A stretch of DNA of 64,000 nt from an uncultured Verrucomicrobiota bacterium (GCA_903907995.1 CAIVQH010000060.1:62001-126000), one strand, 5' to 3'. Counted from the first letter of the stretch, positions 25,852-35,220 are shown. Made by a program: numbers and translations. The notes: generated by a model from the sequence alone, not told the origin.

Positions 25852-26969
25852 TCGAGCCAAGGAAGCCAGGCCCTGAGAAGCGCAGCCGGCCTCAGGAACC
25901 TGCCGTGGTTCGGGCCATCACCGCAGATCGGCTTGAAGGAGTGCTTCTCGGCACGGCGGTGGGTGACGCGTTAGGACTTCCCGCAGAGAATCTTTCCCCC
26001 GGGCGAATCAGGAAGTTTTGGCCGGGGGAATGGGAAATGCGCTTCCTTGGCAGTTACGGAATGGTCAGCGACGACACGGAACACACCCTTCTGGTCGCTC
26101 AAAGCCTGCTTGCCCAACCGTCCGACCCTGAGGCATTCCAGCGATCCCTCGCCTGGAAGTTTCGCTGGTGGTTCGCCGCTCTGCCTGCCGGGACGGGCAT
26201 GGCCACCGCAAGGGCCTGCTTGAAACTTTGGCTCGGGTTTCCCCTCCGGATGTCGGCGGTCAGGTCGGCTGGCTCTGGCCCCGCAATGCGCTGCGCCATT
26301 CTCGGTGCGTACTTTGCTGAGGATATGGAGCGGCGTCGGAACTTCGTATCGGTCTCGTCAAGGCTGACTCATCGGAGCTGGCAGGCCGAGGCCGCCGCCC
26401 ACGCTGTCTCCGAGTGCGTTGCAAGCGCAGTCCGTAACCAAGTTCAACCCAAAGTCACGGAAGTGTTGGCGTTGTTGCGACCAATTTCGGCCGAACTTGA
26501 ATGGGAGGACCTCCTCTCAAGAATTGAGACCGGGTTATCTGAAAGCCTGTCTGTCGCCGAGTTTGCCCAGAGGCTCGGGTTGGCAGGCGGCGTTACCGGT
26601 TATTCTCTGCACTTGGTTCCGGTGTCCATCTACGCCTGGCTCCGTCATCCCAACGACTTTCATGGCTCCCTGATTGCGGCGCTCGACTGCGGGGGTGACA
26701 CGGACACCGTGGGGGCGGTCGTGGGGGCGCTGGCCGGGGCAGTGATTGGCAGCCGAGGAATTCCAGCCGCATGGGTGGACAGCATCCACGAGTGGCCCAG
26801 GTCGGTTGGATTCATGCGAATCTTGGCGAAGCGGCTATCTGACCAGTACATTTCAGCAGAGCCATTGGGTCCGGTGCCCTATTGTTGGCCGGGGGTGTTG
26901 CTCCGGAACCTCCTATTCTTTGCCGTGGTTTTGGGCCACGGATTCCGCCGGTTGTTCCCGCCTTACTGA
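25848..26969 (+). CDS. ADP-ribosylglycohydrolase family protein
   Basis: This 373-residue protein of the DraG/ARH family removes ADP-ribose from proteins or other acceptors using two Mg ions. The first metal-binding region reads GTAVGDALGLPAE (about 32-44) followed by SDDTEHTLL. The second reads CGGDTDTVGAVVGALAGA near residue 285. Glycine-rich turns and helical content fit. The start overlaps the rnhB stop (ATGA), so it is co-translated with RNase HII. The C-terminal 20 residues are hydrophobic (LLRNLLFFAVVLGHGF), which is unusual and could associate it with the membrane. The substrate is unknown. Confidence 0.85.
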   Translation: MIEPRKPGPEKRSRPQEPAVVRAITADRLEGVLLGTAVGDALGLPAENLSPGRIRKFWPGEWEMRFLGSYGMVSDDTEHTLLVAQSLLAQPSDPEAFQRSLAWKFRWWFAALPAGTGMATARACLKLWLGFPLRMSAVRSAGSGPAMRCAILGAYFAEDMERRRNFVSVSSRLTHRSWQAEAAAHAVSECVASAVRNQVQPKVTEVLALLRPISAELEWEDLLSRIETGLSESLSVAEFAQRLGLAGGVTGYSLHLVPVSIYAWLRHPNDFHGSLIAALDCGGDTDTVGAVVGALAGAVIGSRGIPAAWVDSIHEWPRSVGFMRILAKRLSDQYISAEPLGPVPYCWPGVLLRNLLFFAVVLGHGFRRLFPPY

Positions 26970-27104
26970 ACAGCCCGGAGGCTGATCATCCTCGTATCAC
27001 AGCGATGGGGGTCGCGAAAAAGCCGGCAATCGAGTTGGACCGCCGGCTGCGCATTTGACTCGTCAAGGGAGCGCCGCTTACAGCGGACGCTCACTGCGCC
27101 CTCA

Positions 27105-27125
27105 GCCCGACGGCAAACGTCGGGC
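27105..27125 (-). terminator. Hairpin after the AhpD-like gene
   Basis: A perfect 8-bp stem (GCCCGACG, loop of five, CGTCGGGC) begins 18 bases past the AhpD-like gene on its strand. No T-run follows, so the call rests on position and stem strength. Confidence 0.5.
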
Positions 27126-27142
27126 CGGCGGCGGAACGGAGG

Positions 27143-27445
27143 TCAAAGCAGGGCGTGGGTGGCGTGCGTGACTGCGGCTCCGGCCCGCAACGCTGCGGCG
27201 ATCATCGCGGCTTCGCCGAGCTCGGTTTCGGTCGCGCCCGCCTTGCGCGCATTGCCGGTGTGGATGTCGATGCAATACGGGCATTGCGTGGTGAGCGCCA
27301 CGGCGACGGCAATCAGCTCCTTGTACTTCACTGGAATCGCGCCATCGGCAACCGCGGCGCGGTCAAACGCCCAGAAGGCCTTCATCACTTCCGGGGCGAG
27401 CTCGTTCAGCTGCTTCAACTTGGTCAGATTTTCTTTTTGATACAT
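27143..27445 (-). CDS. AhpD-like / carboxymuconolactone decarboxylase family protein
   Basis: This 100-residue protein starts at MYQKENLTKLKQLNE, behind a GGAG ribosome-binding sequence about ten bases upstream. The family signature is QCPYCIDIHTGNARKAGAT, with the C-x2-C-x3-H motif of AhpD-type alkylhydroperoxidases, a small redox-active helical fold. It probably reduces peroxides or has a related thiol role; the partner is not visible here. Length and helical content fit the family well. A longer in-frame upstream ATG was rejected since the added residues are not family-like. Confidence 0.9.
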   Translation of the reverse strand: MYQKENLTKLKQLNELAPEVMKAFWAFDRAAVADGAIPVKYKELIAVAVALTTQCPYCIDIHTGNARKAGATETELGEAAMIAAALRAGAAVTHATHALL

Positions 27446-27695
27446 ACGTTCTTTTCTCCTGGGATGGTTGAACCCGTACTTCGACGGATGTGTTCCGGTT
27501 GTGCTGGCGGAAACACCTGACGGGGTTGGCACCTCAGGTCAATTCCGTATCAGCGGGCCGCTTTCCCGTCGAGCCGTGGTGTCGAAACAAGGGTGCATCT
27601 TTTCTCCATGTCTGGCCTCGGGCAATCGGAGCGCGATGAGATGGAGAGGCTGCCCGGCCACGCTTTGGTCCGCACAACCTGTGCATGATGCCACG

Positions 27696-27717
27696 TCGGA
27701 GGATTACCCTCCTCCGA
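27696..27717 (-). terminator. Possible terminator after the LRR-SUMF gene
   Basis: An 8-bp perfect stem (TCGGAGGA and TCCTCCGA, six-base loop) lies 17 bases after the stop of the LRR-SUMF gene on the minus strand. No T-run follows it. The roughly 240 bases between this and the AhpD-like gene hold no credible gene on either strand. Confidence 0.5.
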
Positions 27718-27733
27718 AATATTGGCCGGGCGT

Positions 27734-30025
27734 TCAGCGATCCGTAACGAGCACGACCCGGAACCCGATGACGAAGTCGCTGATGAACGGGCTGGCTCCC
27801 TCAATGTTACGGCTGGCGGAGCGGCAATCGAGCTCGGAAGCTTCCCAGGCACCGCCCCGAATCACTTTCCAACCGACCGGACTCGAAGCAGGCCCTGAGG
27901 GATCGGTTACGGATCCGCCCGGATAATTGCCGTACCAGTCCTGACACCATTCCCAGACATTTCCTTCCATGTCGTAGAGGCCCCAGCCATTCGGCTGCTT
28001 TTGGCCGACCGGATGCGTCGTGGCGCCGTCGTGGGCGCCGAACCACGCGTAGTTGGACAGGCTGCTCAGGCCCGGATCGTCACCGTAATAGAAACGCGTC
28101 GAGGTTCCGGCGCGGGCCGCGCATTCCCACTCCGCTTCGGTCGGCAGCCGATAATGGGTGCCGGGCGGGATACGCCCCGCCGACTGATCCTGCAGGGTGA
28201 GTTGCGCGCAATAATTGGAGGCCGCGAAGAAGGAGACGCTTTCTACCGGCCGGTTCAGATCTCCGGGAAATCCACTGGGATTTTCACCGGTGACGGCCAG
28301 GTACTCGCCTTGCGTCACCGGATATTTCCCGATCCAGAAGCCATGGCTGAGCGTCACGACCATCTGCGGGCCTTCATCTCCCTCATGTCCCACTTCGCTG
28401 TCGGGGCTGCCCATTGTGAACGTGTTTGGCGCGATGAACACCATATTTGCCGGCACGGTCTGCGGCTGCACCAGGTAATACTTTTGCGGTGAGACTTGGG
28501 CCGTTGTGTCCGTGAAAAAGATGCTGCCGAGCGGGTTGGACGAGACAGCCAGCTCACTCCAATCCACGAGATTGGTGGAGCCGAAGACCGTATAATCACC
28601 CGGCGGCCCGGTGATCGCGAACCGGAACGTGCCATCTTCCAGGCGATGCTGTTCCTCGACCTGAACGGTCAGCGGGTAGGTGATCACCGGGATCCCCATT
28701 CCCTGCATCTCCGCGACCGTTTCGGCCACGCTGGCAGCCTCCGGTTCCGACAGGACGAGCTGTGTCAGCGGATTGCCGTTCAGAACCAACGAATCCAAAT
28801 GTGTCATGTCCGGTGGCAGCGTCAGGTTGGTCAGTTGGTTGCCACTGAGGATCAGATTGGTCAGGCTGTTCAAGCCCCGAGGCAGATCGATGCTGCTGAG
28901 CTGGTTCCCCAGCGCATCGAGCTGGATGAGCTGATTGAGATCGGGGGGCAGGGTGAGGTTCGTAAGGCCGTTGGACCGCAGAAAAACCCCGGTCAGGTTG
29001 GTCATGCCCGGCGGCAGGGTGAGCCGGCCCAAGTTCGTGTTCCCGGAAATCCGCAGGAAATTCAGGCGTCCCAAGCCCGATGGCAGACGGGCGCTCCGGA
29101 GCTGGTTTGCGCCCAGGTCGAGCAAAATCAGGGACCTCAGGTCGTTGGGAAGGTCAATGCCGGTGAGCTGATTGGAGCGCACGTAGAGAAAACCCAGGCC
29201 GGTGAGATTTGCGGGCAGATCGAGGCTGGTGAGCTGGTTGTTACCGAGATCCAGACTGATCAGATGCTGCTGGTCCGAGGGCAGGGCAAGTTCGTTGAGC
29301 CCGTTGAAGGACAGATCAAGCGAGTGCAGGTTGGTCACACCCGCCGGCAGCGTGAAGCGGGTGAGCTCGTTTTGGTCGAGGTAAAGCTGCGCCAGGCGGC
29401 CCAGGCCCGTCGGCACGTTGAAATTGGTGAGAGAATTGCCGCTCAGGCTGAGCAGGGTCAAATTGGTCAAGCCGCCGGGGAGGGAGAAATTGGTGAGAGC
29501 GTTGAACCCAAGGTCCAGCGTGCCCAATCCGGTGAGCGTGGACGGTAGCTCAAAACTCACGAGGTCATTGTTGTTCACATTCAGCTCTTCCAGCCGGGTC
29601 AGATCGGCCGGCAGGGTGAGCTGGGCCAGCCCGTTGTCGGCGAGAAGCAGCGAGAACAGGTTCGTCATGCGGGCCGGTACGGTCACGTTGGTCAGGAAAT
29701 TGTCGCCCAGATCGAGCATCGCCAGATTCATCCAGGCTGAAAGGTCGATGCTGTGGACGTGATTCCCATGCAGCAGCAGCGTGTTCAAATTGCTGGCGGC
29801 TTCCAACCCGGCGAGAGTGCTGATATTGCGGTCATGGGCGTTCAGGACCGTCAACCCGAGCAGATCCGTCTGGGTCAGGGTCCCGGTGGGCTTTTGCAGG
29901 GCGTCACGGACGGCGGCGTCCAGTCCGGGGTCGGGAATCGACACGGTCTGGGCCACCGCAGCGGCCATGAAGCCGGAAAAAGCCAGTGTCATGGCAGTTC
30001 GAAAGAGGGTCCTAAAGTTTGTCAT
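27734..30025 (-). CDS. Secreted leucine-rich-repeat protein with SUMF1-like C-terminal domain
   Basis: Starting at the ATG at 30025 (MTNFRTLFRTAMTLAFSG), the product has 763 residues. A signal peptide (cleavage likely after AAAVAQ) is followed by about 16 or more leucine-rich repeats of roughly 23 residues (LxxLxLxxNxLTxxxLPxxL), spanning about 60-445. Next comes an Ig-like stretch (GSTNLVDW wording common in Verrucomicrobiota) and, from about 540, a domain of the formylglycine-generating-enzyme/SUMF1 fold (FTMGSPDSEVGHEGD, YPVTQGEYLAVTG, RLPTEAEWECAARAG, GLYDMEGNVWEWCQDW, VIRGGAWEAS, GFRVV). Of the two catalytic cysteines of true FGE, one position is Ala729 and the other Cys734, so it is probably not an active FGE. 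Confidence 0.88.
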   Translation of the reverse strand: MTNFRTLFRTAMTLAFSGFMAAAVAQTVSIPDPGLDAAVRDALQKPTGTLTQTDLLGLTVLNAHDRNISTLAGLEAASNLNTLLLHGNHVHSIDLSAWMNLAMLDLGDNFLTNVTVPARMTNLFSLLLADNGLAQLTLPADLTRLEELNVNNNDLVSFELPSTLTGLGTLDLGFNALTNFSLPGGLTNLTLLSLSGNSLTNFNVPTGLGRLAQLYLDQNELTRFTLPAGVTNLHSLDLSFNGLNELALPSDQQHLISLDLGNNQLTSLDLPANLTGLGFLYVRSNQLTGIDLPNDLRSLILLDLGANQLRSARLPSGLGRLNFLRISGNTNLGRLTLPPGMTNLTGVFLRSNGLTNLTLPPDLNQLIQLDALGNQLSSIDLPRGLNSLTNLILSGNQLTNLTLPPDMTHLDSLVLNGNPLTQLVLSEPEAASVAETVAEMQGMGIPVITYPLTVQVEEQHRLEDGTFRFAITGPPGDYTVFGSTNLVDWSELAVSSNPLGSIFFTDTTAQVSPQKYYLVQPQTVPANMVFIAPNTFTMGSPDSEVGHEGDEGPQMVVTLSHGFWIGKYPVTQGEYLAVTGENPSGFPGDLNRPVESVSFFAASNYCAQLTLQDQSAGRIPPGTHYRLPTEAEWECAARAGTSTRFYYGDDPGLSSLSNYAWFGAHDGATTHPVGQKQPNGWGLYDMEGNVWEWCQDWYGNYPGGSVTDPSGPASSPVGWKVIRGGAWEASELDCRSASRNIEGASPFISDFVIGFRVVLVTDR

Positions 30026-30272
30026 GCTCGAAGAAATTGCGGTCAACACCGGCTTCCGAAATGGTATGGGACTCAAGAACTGCCGCCAAATTCAGACGGA
30101 GGATTGCCGCCTCGGCCGAAGGCTTTGGGATAATGTTGAATCGTGTGGAAAACCGCAATTACGCCCGATGAACTTTACCGTGACAGACGCGCGCACGGGC
30201 CAAAAGCCCCGCTACCACTCGCAGTGAAGGCAAGCCTGGGATGGTGTCCGGGTTTGTTTTCCACGTCTGCCT

Positions 30273-30722
30273 ATGCTGGATTCGTGCCGGGTGAGCCTGA
30301 TCGCAAAACTGAAAGCATGCTTTGGCCGTAAGGCCGAGCCGGAGCATCTGCGGCGGGGCAGACTTGGGGAGCGCGCTGCGAAGAAACACCTGCAGGCTCA
30401 GGGGCTGAAGTTTCTCGCCGCCAATTTCCGTTCGGAGCACGGCGAGATCGACCTTGTCTTCCGTGACGGCGACTGCCTCGTCTTCGTCGAGGTGAAAGCG
30501 CGCTCATCGGAAGAATGGACCCGCCCGGCGGCGGCGGTGGATGCGCGCAAGCGACGGTTGCTTTCGCTCACCGCCGAGGTGTATTTGCGCAAGCTGGACG
30601 ACCGCCGGGTGAAATGGCGCTTCGACATCGTGGAGGTGCTGCTGGCGGACGGGGAGGTCCGCGAGGTGCGGCAGGTGGCAAATGCCTTCGTGGCCGACAC
30701 CCGCCGGCCACGAAGACGGTGA
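30273..30722 (+). CDS. yraN: UPF0102 family protein YraN
   Basis: This 149-residue nuclease-like protein carries the PD-(D/E)xK-type core EHGEIDLVFRDGDCLVFVEVKAR, preceded by LGERAAKKHLQAQGLKFLAANFR, as in YraN/UPF0102 proteins related to archaeal Holliday-junction resolvases. The family function is not settled. The N-terminus (about 28 residues before the conserved RRGRLGERAA) is longer than typical, so a later start is possible. It converges with the TonB-dependent receptor gene, four bases apart. Confidence 0.9.
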   Translation: MLDSCRVSLIAKLKACFGRKAEPEHLRRGRLGERAAKKHLQAQGLKFLAANFRSEHGEIDLVFRDGDCLVFVEVKARSSEEWTRPAAAVDARKRRLLSLTAEVYLRKLDDRRVKWRFDIVEVLLADGEVREVRQVANAFVADTRRPRRR

Positions 30723-30726
30723 GGCA

Positions 30727-32805
30727 TCAGAACCGAAGTTGGGCGCCGGCCACCGCGCCGCGACCCGGGAGCGGAGCCAGATCCTTGAGGAAGGACACCT
30801 GGTTGCGCTCCTCCTGGTTGAGTAGGTTTGTGCCCCGGAGGAACAGCGTCAGCGTGGTGTGCCCCACCGGGGTGCTGTAGCTCACGCTGGCATTGAGCTG
30901 GGTGTAGCCGGCGGAAGGCGTTTCCCCGGCGGCGACCTGTGACTGAGGTTCGTAGCGGAGCGCTTCCAGACGCGCCCCAAAGCCGCCCTCGTCATAGCTC
31001 ACACCGCCTCCGTAGCGGAGCGGTGAAATGCGGGGCAGGGGCTCGCCGGTGGCGCGGTTGCGGGCTTCCAGCCAGTCGGTGCGAACGTCGAGGTGGACCT
31101 TCCGCTGCGCGGTGTCTACGAGATGCAGCACCAGTTCGGCCTCCGTGCCGTAAAACTCCGCCGGCACGCCGGTGTAGTCGTAGATCGGCACCTGGAAATT
31201 CGGATCGTTCACGCCGGTCGGGACCAGGGCGATGAAGCGCTCGAAGCGGTTGTAGAAGGCGCCAATGCTGCCGGTGATCCGGCCTTCTTTGCGGCGCAGC
31301 GAGAAGTCCAGGCCGAGCGACTCTTCAATCCCCAGCCTGCGGTCACCGACCTCGAAGGCATCAGTCGCCAGGTGCGGTCCATCGGCGTAAAGCTCCTGAT
31401 AATTTGGAGCCCGTTGCGTGTAGGCGACGGACAGCGCGGCGGCGTAATGCTCGTGAAACGTATAGACGATCCCGGCGGACCCGCTGCCGGTGGCGAAGTT
31501 GTGGGAAGCGGCCGGGCCGAAAGCAGGGTCAGCGTCGGCGTCCACGGTCTGGTAGTCGAACCGGCCGCCGAACTGCAGGCGGACCGGATCGAAGTTCACC
31601 TCCTCGAAGACGAAGGCAGAATTTACCAGCGTCGAGGTCGGGGGTAGAAAAGCCTCTTCACCCAGCGCGGAAAAATCGCTGCGCTGGCTCTGGAAGCCCA
31701 CGGCCCCTTCGAAGCGACCCAACTGGGCGTGCAACAGTTCCACCCGCCCGTCATAGCCGCGATTATTGAAGACCGTGCCAGGATCGGGTCCTTCGTACTC
31801 AGTATGCCGGTAGTCCGAGAGGCCGAGCTTGAACTTGATCGCATTGATGCTCTCGCTGGGCGCGTCAATTTCGCCGGCAACGTCCACCCGGCGCTGATGC
31901 AGGCGGATGGTGACATCCGGTTCGGCGACGGTGCCGTAGGCGGTGTTGAAACCGGAAACGGACGCTCCGACGTGGCCCTTGTCCCAGATGTAGGAAAGGC
32001 CGGCGGCCCCGCCGTCGGACTGTGAGGCACTGTTGGGCAGAAAGTCCCGCGCTTCCATCGTGCCGGGCGGCAGGGGATCACTGGCCCGCAGGCGCTCCGA
32101 GCGGGCAAAACCCGGGATGCTCAGGTCCGAGGTGGAGCGCGTGAAGCCATCGAGATGGTAGGCGAAGTTGCCCGCGCCGCCTTCGATGATGCCCGAGCCG
32201 GATGTCGAATTGTCCGCCGACCCGTAACGCCCTTCGATGGCGCCGGTGACAGATGATGTGATCCGCTCGTCCGGGATGCGGTTGTTGATCACGTTGACCG
32301 CGCCGCCCACGGCCGAGCTGCCGTAGAGCAGGGTGGCCGGACCGCGGACGACCTCAACGCGCCGGATCGTCAGGGGGTCGCTGCTGACCGCGTGATCCAC
32401 GCTGGTGGCGGAGGCATCAATGAGGCCAATGCCATTCTCCAGCACACGGATGTGATCGCCATCGAGTCCGCGGATAACCGGTCGGCTGGCATTTGGCCCG
32501 TAGTAGGTAGAACTGACACCGGGCAGCGCGGCGACGGTTTCGCCCAGGGTGGACTGGGTACGGATCGCCAACTCCTGGTCGGACAAGACGCTGACCGGGG
32601 TGGCGAGTTCGAATAGCGTGCGGCTGAGCGGTGTGCCGGTGATGACCGTACGGTCCATCACATGCGGCTCGCCGGCGGTCGGGGCATTGGTGCCTTCCGC
32701 GTGGGCGGCGTTGAGCGTCAGCGCCGCCAACATGGGCGGCAACCAGATGCGGAATTGGGGCAGGGCAGAAACGACAATACGGGACGAAGCAGAGTAAAAT
32801 TTCAT
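30727..32805 (-). CDS. TonB-dependent outer-membrane receptor
   Basis: This 692-residue receptor has a signal peptide (ending around LNAAHA), a plug domain (about 50-165: VITGTPLSRTLFELATPVSVLSDQ, TLGETVAALPGVSS, RPVIRGLDGDHIRVLENGIG, VEVVRGPATLLYGSSAVGGAVNVI) and a 22-strand-type barrel ending with Phe (VAGAQLRF), the classic outer-membrane C-terminus. The plug wording and the histidine-containing loops resemble zinc receptor ZnuD and related metal receptors, but the substrate is not proven. A His/Cys-containing small membrane protein is encoded upstream on the same strand. No TonB-ExbBD genes are in the window. Confidence 0.92.
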   Translation of the reverse strand: MKFYSASSRIVVSALPQFRIWLPPMLAALTLNAAHAEGTNAPTAGEPHVMDRTVITGTPLSRTLFELATPVSVLSDQELAIRTQSTLGETVAALPGVSSTYYGPNASRPVIRGLDGDHIRVLENGIGLIDASATSVDHAVSSDPLTIRRVEVVRGPATLLYGSSAVGGAVNVINNRIPDERITSSVTGAIEGRYGSADNSTSGSGIIEGGAGNFAYHLDGFTRSTSDLSIPGFARSERLRASDPLPPGTMEARDFLPNSASQSDGGAAGLSYIWDKGHVGASVSGFNTAYGTVAEPDVTIRLHQRRVDVAGEIDAPSESINAIKFKLGLSDYRHTEYEGPDPGTVFNNRGYDGRVELLHAQLGRFEGAVGFQSQRSDFSALGEEAFLPPTSTLVNSAFVFEEVNFDPVRLQFGGRFDYQTVDADADPAFGPAASHNFATGSGSAGIVYTFHEHYAAALSVAYTQRAPNYQELYADGPHLATDAFEVGDRRLGIEESLGLDFSLRRKEGRITGSIGAFYNRFERFIALVPTGVNDPNFQVPIYDYTGVPAEFYGTEAELVLHLVDTAQRKVHLDVRTDWLEARNRATGEPLPRISPLRYGGGVSYDEGGFGARLEALRYEPQSQVAAGETPSAGYTQLNASVSYSTPVGHTTLTLFLRGTNLLNQEERNQVSFLKDLAPLPGRGAVAGAQLRF

Positions 32806-32973
32806 GAGAACGGGGAGTTAAACGGAACGGAAGTGAATCGCGGCACGAGTGTGCGCGACTTAGGGAATCGGTGATGAAGCCAAGGCCGGCTCAAATCCGG
32901 GAGGACAAGGCCAGACGAGGGTGTCCGCCGAAGAGCGGTGACAATTCAGCCCGCGCACAGAGGCGCTATGGCT

Positions 32974-33303
32974 TCAGCCGATCAGGGGAGGACCGCGCGT
33001 GGGACAGGTGCGCCCGTTAACAGAGGTGAGCTTCGCCGAGACCGGCGGCAGGAGCGTTAGCGGCAGACCGACGAAGGCCACGACGATCAGGACGGGAGCG
33101 GCCGTGGCGGCCACACCGCCGGAGGCAAAGAGATCGATGGCGCAACCCGCTTCCGAATCGTGCCCGGTCTGGGCGTGGACCCAGCGATGGCCGGCCTCGC
33201 TGGAGGCCAGCGTCCCGCACAGCAGGATCAGCAGGCAAAGCACACCCGCCATCGCCGCTTGGAACGGCGAGACCCGGGAATTGCGCTGACGAGCCAGTTG
33301 CAA
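32974..33303 (-). CDS. Small membrane protein with His/Cys motif, upstream of the receptor
   Basis: This 109-residue protein has an N-terminal signal/anchor helix (about 14-33), then an outside segment with HRWVHAQTGHDSEAGCAIDLF, i.e. three His and one Cys that could bind a metal, then a second hydrophobic helix (about 65-88). It ends TCPTRGPPLIG. It is on the same strand as the TonB-dependent receptor, about 170 bases upstream. I do not recognise a named family. Similar H...H...C small proteins are encoded next to metal receptors in related bacteria as far as I recall, so a metal-uptake accessory role is an inference. Confidence 0.6.
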   Translation of the reverse strand: MQLARQRNSRVSPFQAAMAGVLCLLILLCGTLASSEAGHRWVHAQTGHDSEAGCAIDLFASGGVAATAAPVLIVVAFVGLPLTLLPPVSAKLTSVNGRTCPTRGPPLIG

Positions 33304-33456
33304 ACCTGTCTTTTCAATAAACCGCTGCCCCTGCCAGAAGCAAGCGGAAGCCGGTCCGGACCGTTATCGTGACCTGTTTTCCACCATGGAAGCCGCATTG
33401 GTTGAATTACCCGCTTTCGTTTTGGTCTGTCGGCAGGTAATCAACGACGCCAGACC

Positions 33457-34761
33457 ATGAAGCGAATCGCATCCCTCCTTGCCGCCCTCGCGTGCGGAAC
33501 TGCGGCACTGGCCGCCAGCGGTGAAAACTGGCCGCAGTGGCGCGGACCCAACTTCAACGGCTCAACCAAGGCGACCGGCCTTCCGGCTTCCGTTGCCAAG
33601 GAAGACGCCAAATGGGTGGCGGCCCTGCCGGGCAAGAGCGGGGCCACCCCGGTGGTCTGGGGCGACCATGTGTTCGTCAGCAGTGCCGACGCGCAAAGAC
33701 AGCTCAACCTGCTGTGCTTTGACCGGGCCAGCGGCAAGCCGCTCTGGGCGCAGACGGTTGCGGTCGGTGACAAGGAGGTCGGCCGGAACAACATGGCCGC
33801 GCCGTCGCCGGTGACGGATGGCAAGCGGGTCATCGCGCTGTTCGGCACGGGTGACCTGGTGGCGTTTGATTTTGCGGGCAAGGAACTGTGGCGGCGGAAT
33901 CTGGGGAAGGATTACGGCAGCTTCGGCATCATGTGGCTCTATGGTTCGAGCCCGTTGCTGACCGATGGCCAGCTGATCATCCCGGTACTGCAGCGTGATG
34001 AGCTGCCGCCCGATTACCCGCTTTTCGACGGCAAGCCCCAGCGCGAGTCCTTCCTGCTGTCGCTGGACCCGGCCACCGGCAAGACACTTTGGAAGCAGGT
34101 CCGTGCTACGGATTCGACCAAGGAATCGCATGAGTCCTACGCCACGCCGATCCCCTATGCCGGCAAAAACGGCGAGGAACTGATCGTCGTCGGCGGCGAC
34201 CATGTCAGCGGTCACAGCCTGAAAGATGGCACGGAACTCTGGCGCGCGCGGCTCTACGAGAAGCGGGATGACTGGTACCGCATCGTCACTTCGCCGGTGG
34301 CCTATGACGGGCTGATCTACGCCAGCGGTCCCAAGGGCCAGCCGGTCGTCGCCTTCAAGGATGGCGGCAAGGGCAACGTCACCGACACCCACGTCGCCTG
34401 GCGCTTCGCCGAGAACCCGACCGACTGGAGCACGCCGCTGGTTTACGATGGCAAGCTGTTCGTCCTTGATGGCAACAAGCGCGTCATCACCCGTCTCGAT
34501 CCCAAGACGGGCGAAAAGAAGTGGAGCGGCAAGCTGGCGGGCAGCGGACCGATCTGGGGTTCGCCGACCGGAGCCGATGGTAAAATTTACGTGGTCAGCG
34601 AAGATGGAATGGCCAGCGTGGTGGACGCAGGGGACGAGTTCAAAGTCCTCGGAACCTGCCTGTTTGACGGCGAAGGACCGTGCAAGAGCAGCGTGACGGT
34701 GGCCCACGGCCAGATTTTCATCCGCACGGCGAAGAACCTGTATGCCTTCGGTGGCAAATGA
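33457..34761 (+). CDS. PQQ-type beta-propeller protein, exported
   Basis: This 434-residue protein has a cleavable signal peptide (cleavage near LAASG) and several PQQ/BamB-like blades with the tell-tale GKxLWxxxV wording (LDPATGKTLWKQV, KDGTELWRARLY, LDPKTGEKKWSG) and NWPQWRGPNFNG at the start. The last phrase is a hallmark of the large propeller family in Verrucomicrobiota and Planctomycetota. PQQ itself is probably not bound, since no quinoprotein dehydrogenase residues or cytochrome domain are present. It is divergent from the small membrane protein. The precise role is unknown. Confidence 0.85.
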   Translation: MKRIASLLAALACGTAALAASGENWPQWRGPNFNGSTKATGLPASVAKEDAKWVAALPGKSGATPVVWGDHVFVSSADAQRQLNLLCFDRASGKPLWAQTVAVGDKEVGRNNMAAPSPVTDGKRVIALFGTGDLVAFDFAGKELWRRNLGKDYGSFGIMWLYGSSPLLTDGQLIIPVLQRDELPPDYPLFDGKPQRESFLLSLDPATGKTLWKQVRATDSTKESHESYATPIPYAGKNGEELIVVGGDHVSGHSLKDGTELWRARLYEKRDDWYRIVTSPVAYDGLIYASGPKGQPVVAFKDGGKGNVTDTHVAWRFAENPTDWSTPLVYDGKLFVLDGNKRVITRLDPKTGEKKWSGKLAGSGPIWGSPTGADGKIYVVSEDGMASVVDAGDEFKVLGTCLFDGEGPCKSSVTVAHGQIFIRTAKNLYAFGGK

Positions 34762-34829
34762 ACGGACCAACCCTGACGCACTGCGGTCATCCTGCCTGAC
34801 GAGCAAAGGCTGATTCTGGTCCAGCACCC

Positions 34830-35171
34830 ATGACCCCTGACGCATTCCGTCGTCTCGCCCTGGCACTGCCGGAAGCGGTCGAGTCCGCGCACATGAACCA
34901 TCCGGATTTTCGTGTCGGCGGCAAAATCTTCGCCACGCTGGGTTATCCCGACGAACACTGGGGCATGCTCAAGCTCACCCCGGAACAGCAGGCGGCCGTG
35001 GTCGCCAAAACCCCGCAAATGTTCCAACCGGTGAAGGGTGCCTGGGGCCGTCAGGGTTCGACCAACGTCCATCTGCCTTCCGCGCGCGTGGGACCGGTCC
35101 GCGCCGCCATGAAGGTGGCCTGGGTCAATCTTGCCGATTCCGCTCCTCGCACGCGACGCAATGCCCGCTGA
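34830..35171 (+). CDS. MmcQ/YjbR family protein
   Basis: This 113-residue protein of the YjbR fold contains FRRLALALPEAVESAHMNHPDFRVGGKIFATL near the start and MFQPVKGAWGRQGSTNVHL in the middle, matching the family core. These proteins are often called DNA-binding because of their fold, but the function is not established. It lies between the propeller and the cell-wall amidase genes on the same strand, without overlap. Confidence 0.88.
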   Translation: MTPDAFRRLALALPEAVESAHMNHPDFRVGGKIFATLGYPDEHWGMLKLTPEQQAAVVAKTPQMFQPVKGAWGRQGSTNVHLPSARVGPVRAAMKVAWVNLADSAPRTRRNAR

Positions 35172-35220
35172 ACCGCCTCGCTTGCCCTTTTCATCCCAGC
35201 ATCGGCACAGTCCGCCGCAC

